In this document: in pieces, positions 43,289 to 47,678 of the stretch | Numbering within the stretch: position 1 is the first letter of the stretch | Layout of the letters: each line of letters opens with the position of its first letter | DNA from: Planctomycetaceae bacterium | GTDB taxonomy: Bacteria; Planctomycetota; Planctomycetia; Planctomycetales; Planctomycetaceae | Length of the DNA stretch: 47,678 nt | Assembly (NCBI GenBank): GCA_014762625.1 | Contig: JABURQ010000038.1 | Coordinates: 1-47,678 of the forward strand | Direction: 5' to 3' | The notes under the pieces: generated by a model | What the model was told of the DNA's origin: nothing | The model's input: the letters and a program-made list of their open reading frames with translations, nothing else | Databases searched by the model: none | Program-made: the position numbers and the translations under genes

Positions 43289-44716
43289 TTATTCATCGTC
43301 TGCATCTTCAAAAACAACTCCCATCTCCACGAGTTCATCTTCTAGTTCCACGAGTTCCTCAGGATCAATCTCTTGTGTTTCGCGGAATTCTAGAGCTTCC
43401 GGTTCAGCGACGTATTCCACCTTGCCGTGATGTTTTTCAACGACTTCCAAAATCTCTGGAAGCTCTATCGCAAAATATTCCTTCCGTAGATTGACTCGGT
43501 TGACGCGAAATCTAGTTAACTCGTGGTGTAATTTCTTCTCCAGCTCCGGTGCGTTGTCGCATGAAATCATGGCGTGGACATCGAATGGAAATGGAACACT
43601 GGCGTCTCCCAATTCCTTCACACGTAATTCCGGTTCCAATCTTCTGGTCATGCCTACTTTGTAAATGTTCTCTCCAAATGATCCTATGTTTGAGAGGATA
43701 TAGACATGTCCCACCTTCGTCTGTTGTGCCATGGAAATCGCACGTTGTGAATTGGCTTCCGCCTCTGCAAGTTGCCGCTTCAGCTCTTCAATTTCTGCGG
43801 AGTGCTCGTCCTGTTTCTCTGATAGAGCTTCCTCAAGTCTTTGTTTGATCTCTCGCTCTTTTTCCTCCGCCTCTTTTCGGGCTGCTTCCCGTTCTTTTCG
43901 GAGGCGTTCTTCTTCTCTTGCTTGTCGCTTGATTTCCCTCTGTTCCTCTTTGAGTTTTTGCTCGTAAACCTTTTGTTTGTATGACTCTTTTAGCTTCTCC
44001 AGAGATGTCTTGCGTATTTGTTTGGGCAAGTCGTAGCCGATCGCTTCTACAAAATCAAAAGTCTTCTGAAGTTCATTTTTTCGGCGTTGATAATTTTCCG
44101 GATCCGCACGAAGTTTCTGCGTCGACCATTTGCGATGATCTTCTACCAGTCGTTCCGAGACTTGATAGATCCGGTCTTCAACGCTCCGGGCAAGCGCTCG
44201 CTGTTTTCTTGCTTCCTCCAATTCCTGCTCGGCTTGGACGTAGATATCATCGTAATAATACTGGATTCGATCGTTGCCCGTCTTCAATAATTGCTGGTAG
44301 CGTTTGACAGTCTCTTTAATGCGTTTTTCCTGAATGCGTGCATATTCACGAACTTTCTCCTGATGCTTTAACTGTGTTTCGAATCGCGATGATTCGTAGT
44401 GTTTACAGAAGGCAAATATTCCAAATCCGACACAGGATAATGCGCTCACAGCGGCCACAACCGCACCGTCCTTGATTTGAGCAATTGCTACTATTGCCCA
44501 AGCGATCAACAGGACGACTACTATCCAGGAAATTTTTTGATTCCAAAAAGGATCGCGAGGGGGAGGAGGAATCTCTGGCGGCTCTGGAATTGGCTTGTAA
44601 TTGAAAAACCAGACTTTGTAGCCGCAATGAGGGCAGTCAGTCTCGATTTCTCCTTCAAACTCGCATGGTTTTTTGCATCTGCGACAAATCCGCAGGTGGT
44701 CGTTCCAGAATTTCAT
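43289..44716 (-). CDS. Zinc-ribbon / TM / coiled-coil / GIY-YIG (T5orf172-like) protein
   Basis: A 475-residue protein with an unusual order. Residues 11-31 form a zinc ribbon (Cys11, Cys14, Cys28, Cys31). Two hydrophobic segments follow (about 62-82 and 85-106), then a long charged coiled coil (about 110-335). The segment 336-419 starts GHVYILSN and has NIYKVGMTRR, the pattern of the T5orf172/MUG113 branch of GIY-YIG nucleases. An acidic tail of 56 residues ends it. Related C-terminal domains occur in phage proteins and accessory genes. It could be a membrane-tethered nuclease, but the catalytic residues are only partly checkable by eye. It lies behind its own promoter and the lexA terminator, so it is probably transcribed alone. 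Confidence 0.85.
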   Translation of the reverse strand: MKFWNDHLRICRRCKKPCEFEGEIETDCPHCGYKVWFFNYKPIPEPPEIPPPPRDPFWNQKISWIVVVLLIAWAIVAIAQIKDGAVVAAVSALSCVGFGIFAFCKHYESSRFETQLKHQEKVREYARIQEKRIKETVKRYQQLLKTGNDRIQYYYDDIYVQAEQELEEARKQRALARSVEDRIYQVSERLVEDHRKWSTQKLRADPENYQRRKNELQKTFDFVEAIGYDLPKQIRKTSLEKLKESYKQKVYEQKLKEEQREIKRQAREEERLRKEREAARKEAEEKEREIKQRLEEALSEKQDEHSAEIEELKRQLAEAEANSQRAISMAQQTKVGHVYILSNIGSFGENIYKVGMTRRLEPELRVKELGDASVPFPFDVHAMISCDNAPELEKKLHHELTRFRVNRVNLRKEYFAIELPEILEVVEKHHGKVEYVAEPEALEFRETQEIDPEELVELEDELVEMGVVFEDADDE

Positions 44717-44766
44717 TGATGCTCACCTTATAAGCATTTACATGTTACTTTATTTCTGTACACATG

Positions 44767-44795
44767 AATTTATGAGCCTAAAAAGACAGACGCAA
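44767..44795 (-). promoter_or_regulatory. Promoter of the GIY-YIG gene with repeated operator-like site
   Basis: On the minus strand TTGCGT (44790-44795) and TAAATT (44767-44772) are 17 bp apart, a sigma-70-like promoter about 50 bp before the ATG. The decamer GCTCATAAAT overlaps the -10 (44768-44777) and recurs at 44810-44819 upstream of the -35, 42 bp apart, about four helical turns. This suggests a regulator binding both sites. Confidence 0.4.
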
Positions 44796-44842
44796 CTAAT
44801 TTTCTCAACATTTATGAGCAACCCTCACAAAAAAGGCGCACG

Positions 44843-44883
44843 AAAAAACGCGGCGTCGAGAGTTCTCGAGCACCGCGTTTTCG
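44843..44883 (-). terminator. Strong terminator after lexA
   Basis: AAAACGCGG (44845-44853) pairs with CCGCGTTTT (44873-44881), with an inner stem TCGAGA/TCTCGA (44856-44861 with 44864-44869). It ends in T-rich sequence on the minus strand, 25 bp after the lexA stop. The A/T arms also make it usable in the opposite direction. It insulates the GIY-YIG gene from lexA transcription. Confidence 0.75.
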
Positions 44884-44907
44884 TGACAGGATTTTTGGTT
44901 TGTCAAC

Positions 44908-45522
44908 TCAGAAGCTGCGGACGACGCCGACGACAACACCTAACACATCCACGTCTTTCGCGTAGATCGGTTTCATTTTGGAGTTGGCGGGTTGCAGGCG
45001 GATGCGATTTTTCTCTTTGTGGAATCGCTTGAGCGTCGCTTCCTGACCTTCGATCAATGCCACCACAATCTCACCATCGCGACAGGTGGACTGTTTGCGG
45101 ATGATCACATAATCGCCGTCCGCAATCTGGTCCTCGATCATCGAGTCCCCTTTGACTTTCAGGCAATAGTGATCGTCGTTGTCAAACATGTTGGCGAAGT
45201 CAATGCGTTCGTCCTGCTCGACGGCGAGAATCGGACTTCCGGCAGCAATCTGACCAGCCAGCGGGAGAGACATCCGCTTTTGCGGTTGCTCGGTGAGCTG
45301 GATGGCGCGTGACATATGAGCTTCGCGGGTGATGAGCCCTTTTCGCTCCAAGGCCTTCAGGTGGCACATCACGCCATTCGGTGAACGGATGCCGAACTCG
45401 TTGCCGATTTCGCGAACGGTCGGACCGTAGCCACGGTTGACAATTTTTTCTTTAATGAATTCATAGATGACCTTTTGACGAGCGGTCATGGCCGGTTTTT
45501 CCGGCGTCTGTAATTCTGCCAC
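44908..45522 (-). CDS. lexA: LexA repressor
   Basis: A 204-residue SOS repressor. The N-terminal winged HTH (TARQKVIYEFI to GLITREAHMSRAIQL) binds DNA. The C-terminal S24 peptidase domain self-cleaves at Ala94-Gly95 (IAAGSP) using Ser127 (GDSMIEDQI) and Lys165 (ATLKRF). The GTG start at 45522 has AAGGAGA 8 nt upstream. In family knowledge it shuts DNA-repair genes until RecA filaments trigger cleavage; its targets here are not known. A candidate promoter and a possible binding dyad lie upstream. Confidence 0.96.
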   Translation of the reverse strand: MAELQTPEKPAMTARQKVIYEFIKEKIVNRGYGPTVREIGNEFGIRSPNGVMCHLKALERKGLITREAHMSRAIQLTEQPQKRMSLPLAGQIAAGSPILAVEQDERIDFANMFDNDDHYCLKVKGDSMIEDQIADGDYVIIRKQSTCRDGEIVVALIEGQEATLKRFHKEKNRIRLQPANSKMKPIYAKDVDVLGVVVGVVRSF

Positions 45523-45682
45523 GGGACGTCTCCTTTTCGAATAATTCCAAAATCGATGAAATGAATTTCTGCTTCATTCAGCCGTTTGCCTCGGCTTCCC
45601 GACCTCCAAAGGCAATAATCGGAGAACAGGATCTGAATATCAGAAATGGCCTCTCCTTACCGGATCGACTTAACAACTGATT

Positions 45683-45709
45683 ATTCTATACAAGATTGCG
45701 GCATGTCAA
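45683..45709 (-). promoter_or_regulatory. Candidate lexA promoter
   Basis: On the minus strand a perfect TTGACA (45704-45709) is followed after 15 bp by TAGAAT (45683-45688). The spacing is a little short. A TGACA repeat lies directly upstream of the -35. The start of transcription would be about 150 nt before the GTG. Confidence 0.4.
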
Positions 45710-45745
45710 CACTTTGTCATACCAACTGAGTGCATTTTCACATAA

Positions 45746-45766
45746 TAGTTTGTCCATAGACAGCTA
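45746..45766. promoter_or_regulatory. Imperfect dyad, possible SOS box
   Basis: TGTC-CATA-GACA, extended by TAG and CTA on the outside, lies upstream of the candidate lexA promoter. Auto-regulation of lexA is usual in the family, but the planctomycete LexA box is not known to me. The 45523-46050 gap otherwise holds no convincing gene. Confidence 0.25.
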
Positions 45767-46050
45767 AAAGACGACTATTTGCGCAATTTATTAATGAAAA
45801 AACTCCGATATGATCGAGTTTTCTGAAAGGTGGGCATCAAAAGCCACCAAGCGTTCGCGTGTGTCCATCCGTCAGGCATGCCTCGCAGGCCATCTGCTCA
45901 TGTGTGGAGGAGATTGAAGAAGAGCGCGCGAGGAGCATTCCACACAGTCGGAGAGGGAATCGATGCTGCGCACGAGCCGCGTACTGATTTCGGCTTCGTC
46001 AACCAACGGACTACAGACAGCAAGTTCTCAGACAGGCTGGAAGGGGAGAA

Positions 46051-47367
46051 TTATTCGGTGGTGGTCGCTTCGTCAGCAGAAGCGGATTTCAGCTTCTCGC
46101 GAAGTTGAAGCAGGTGAGACCGAAGAGGTTCCTCCAACGTCGCGGCTGTCACATTGGCATCGATGACGACGCCGTTATGATCGACCAGCCACATCGTGGG
46201 GACTTCTCGGACGCCGTAATACTGTGCCACCGGATTGCGCCAGCTCCGCTGTTCCTGGTTGATAAAGAAAATCTGACGCCAGTTGACGCCGTGCTCTTCA
46301 AGCCAGGTATCCAGGTCAGACTCTTCCTCATCCAAGCAGACTCCGATAATTTCAAAGCCGAAGCTATGGTATTTCTCGTACAGTGTCTTCAGTTCGGGAA
46401 CCTGAACGGAGAACTCTTCATTGCCGCTCCTCCAGAAAGCAATCAGCACGACCCGGTCTGAGAAATCTTCAAGATTGATGAACCCGCCCTCGGAAGTCGG
46501 ACCCGCGAATTCCAGTTTTTGGCCCTCCAGGTTCAGACGACGCAACACACCGATACTGAATTTGCCCTGGGGGGTGTCGGCGAATTTCTCCGCCAGCAAT
46601 GTATGGCAGGCGACCGACTCTTCCTGCATGTCGTGAAGATCGGCCGTCGTCGCCGCGGCGGAGAGCAGGGGGAGGGACTTTGCTTTTTCGGCGGGATATT
46701 GTCCTGCGAATTGTCGGGCTTTGCGGCTGAATTCGGTGATCCACTTCGGTTCGCGATTGCCGTATCGCATGGCGTTGGTATGGGCGAAACGGACCAGCGT
46801 GTGCGAGGCGGTCATGGCGGAGGTTGATTCCGGATCCCGTTTCTGCAGCGATTCCGCATCTTCGTACAACGTGGCAATATCTTCTTCGGAGCCTTGTAAT
46901 GCGTTCTGGAGGCGGGCTTCCATGAACTCCTGGACGGCGAGATTGAATGCTTCCGTCATCTTCGGATCGGAATGTGTCTGCGCGATGACCTGGGTCGCCA
47001 TTTCGATAATTTCCTCATTCCGCTCGTGGCGGTATTTTCTCAGTTCATCGAGACCGGCATCCTTCGGTCCCGATTTGCCGCGGAGTTCGCGAATCTCCAG
47101 CAGATACCACAGCGGCGTCCCTTCTTCGGGCAATTCCGCGGTCTCGGTTTCACCGCCGATGGCAGCGGGAGGAGGCGGAACGTTTTTCGTTTCCGCGATG
47201 GTTTCCGACTGAGACGGGGAGGGAGACGACTTTTTCGATTCCTGGGGAGATTGAGTTTCCGAGCTGGCGGACTTGGCGGGAGTCGGCTCATCACCGCCTC
47301 CGCATCCAATCATCCAGGAAAGAGCGAGGCAAAGTCCGAAAGCGAATCTGTACTTGAGGGAAGTCAT
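46051..47367 (-). CDS. TlpA/thioredoxin-fold lipoprotein lacking CXXC
   Basis: A 438-residue lipoprotein. The signal ends in the lipobox MIGC (Cys about 22), followed by a Ser/Pro/Glu-rich spacer (about 25-75) and a helical middle region. The C-terminal thioredoxin-like domain (about 285-430) has VVLIAFWRSGNEEFSVQVPEL, where TlpA proteins have FWATWCxPC; both redox cysteines are missing. The cis-Pro loop VREVPTMWLVD is retained. It therefore probably acts as a binding or structural protein, not as a thiol oxidoreductase. The ATG has GGAGAG 3 nt upstream. The neighbouring genes give no further clue. Confidence 0.9.
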   Translation of the reverse strand: MTSLKYRFAFGLCLALSWMIGCGGGDEPTPAKSASSETQSPQESKKSSPSPSQSETIAETKNVPPPPAAIGGETETAELPEEGTPLWYLLEIRELRGKSGPKDAGLDELRKYRHERNEEIIEMATQVIAQTHSDPKMTEAFNLAVQEFMEARLQNALQGSEEDIATLYEDAESLQKRDPESTSAMTASHTLVRFAHTNAMRYGNREPKWITEFSRKARQFAGQYPAEKAKSLPLLSAAATTADLHDMQEESVACHTLLAEKFADTPQGKFSIGVLRRLNLEGQKLEFAGPTSEGGFINLEDFSDRVVLIAFWRSGNEEFSVQVPELKTLYEKYHSFGFEIIGVCLDEEESDLDTWLEEHGVNWRQIFFINQEQRSWRNPVAQYYGVREVPTMWLVDHNGVVIDANVTAATLEEPLRSHLLQLREKLKSASADEATTTE

Positions 47368-47576
47368 TGTCTCTCCATCCTTTGAGAGTCAGCGGGGTCC
47401 GTCCGAGTGTCTGGATCAGAGCGCAAAAAGTCTCTGATCTGCGAGTGCGGAAGTTGTAGAAAATTCCGCCAAAAAACGAAAGACGAACTGGGGAGAAACC
47501 TGACTTGTCCTGAGAATGCCGGTTTTGACGCGGTTTGAGTCGGTTTCCTGAGACTTTTGATCTTTAAAGCCCGTCT

Positions 47577-47678
47577 TCAAATTCCATTTTGGCTACGAAT
47601 GGCGAGCCAGTCACCCGCTTTTCGTTGGTCTGCATCGTCGAATCTTGAGGATTCGACTGCTTCGACCGCCTCAATCGG
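47577..47678 (-). CDS. 3' end of an ORF entering from the right edge
   Basis: A minus-strand frame is open from the window edge to a TGA at 47577, giving 33 residues ending WLAIRSQNGI with varied, protein-like composition. The start lies outside the window. The family cannot be identified. The gap 47368-47576 would hold the tlpA-like promoter; I saw no further gene in it. Confidence 0.35.
   Translation of the reverse strand, partial: PIEAVEAVESSRFDDADQRKAGDWLAIRSQNGI

Noticed and set aside
45830-46108. 92-codon plus-strand frame in the lexA upstream gap
   Set aside because: Overlaps the tlpA-like 3' end, has an atypical start context and no recognisable features.
1-47678. CRISPR array
   Set aside because: No regularly spaced direct repeats with unique spacers were seen; the repeats found are isolated pairs or hairpins.

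Overview
The window reads as chromosomal DNA of a planctomycete, probably Planctomycetales. This is inferred from gene content: a DUF1501 Tat-exported protein, a formylglycine sulfatase, archaeal-type methanopterin genes (beta-RFAP synthase plus DUF447), a PEGA lipoprotein, a BamA with an extended linker, FHA and PP2C signalling proteins, and many GTG or TTG starts. Most of it is ordinary chromosome with scattered accessory genes. No rRNA, CRISPR array or complete insertion sequence was seen.

Layout. 0-2.1 kb: the right edge of an integrated element, with a partial leftward ORF, a small HTH protein and a tyrosine integrase running into the 3' end of tRNA-Cys(GCA). 2.1-7.9 kb: a conserved DNA-binding-like protein, then a leftward bamA / DUF447 / beta-RFAP synthase cluster. 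8.2-10.3 kb: a retron-type reverse transcriptase (NAxxH motif, YADD, a VCG variant of VTG) followed 20 bp later by a multi-TM membrane protein. 10.5-19 kb: hisD, a STAS protein, a HtrA-like protease, DUF1501, RluA-like, Fur, FlgM, threonine aldolase and purA. 19.7-23.9 kb: a PepSY membrane protein, then a visibly AT-richer stretch with a membrane protein, cutA and an adenine methyltransferase/small nuclease pair that looks like a type II restriction-modification system. 23.9-29.3 kb: obg, lnt, moeA and a double-FHA protein. 29.6-36.8 kb: a small conserved protein, sulfatase, MFS transporter, ABC-2 exporter and a C-terminal processing protease. 37-42.4 kb: a PEGA lipoprotein, a membrane PP2C phosphatase, and a histidine kinase with its NtrC-type response regulator. 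42.4-43.2 kb: a REP-associated tyrosine transposase with three REP-like hairpins. 43.3-45.8 kb: a zinc-ribbon / TM / coiled-coil / GIY-YIG (T5orf172-like) protein beside lexA, separated by a strong terminator. 46-47.7 kb: a TlpA-like lipoprotein without the redox cysteines, and the 3' end of another leftward ORF.

How the genes fit together. Envelope biogenesis is well represented (BamA, Lnt, HtrA, Ctp, PEGA lipoprotein). The kinase/sigma-54 regulator pair forms one signalling unit, but its target genes are not visible here.

The best candidates for undescribed biology are the reverse transcriptase plus membrane protein pair, the coiled-coil GIY-YIG protein behind a repeat-bearing promoter next to lexA, and the RAYT/REP module. 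All of these rest on motif reading only; no database search was possible.
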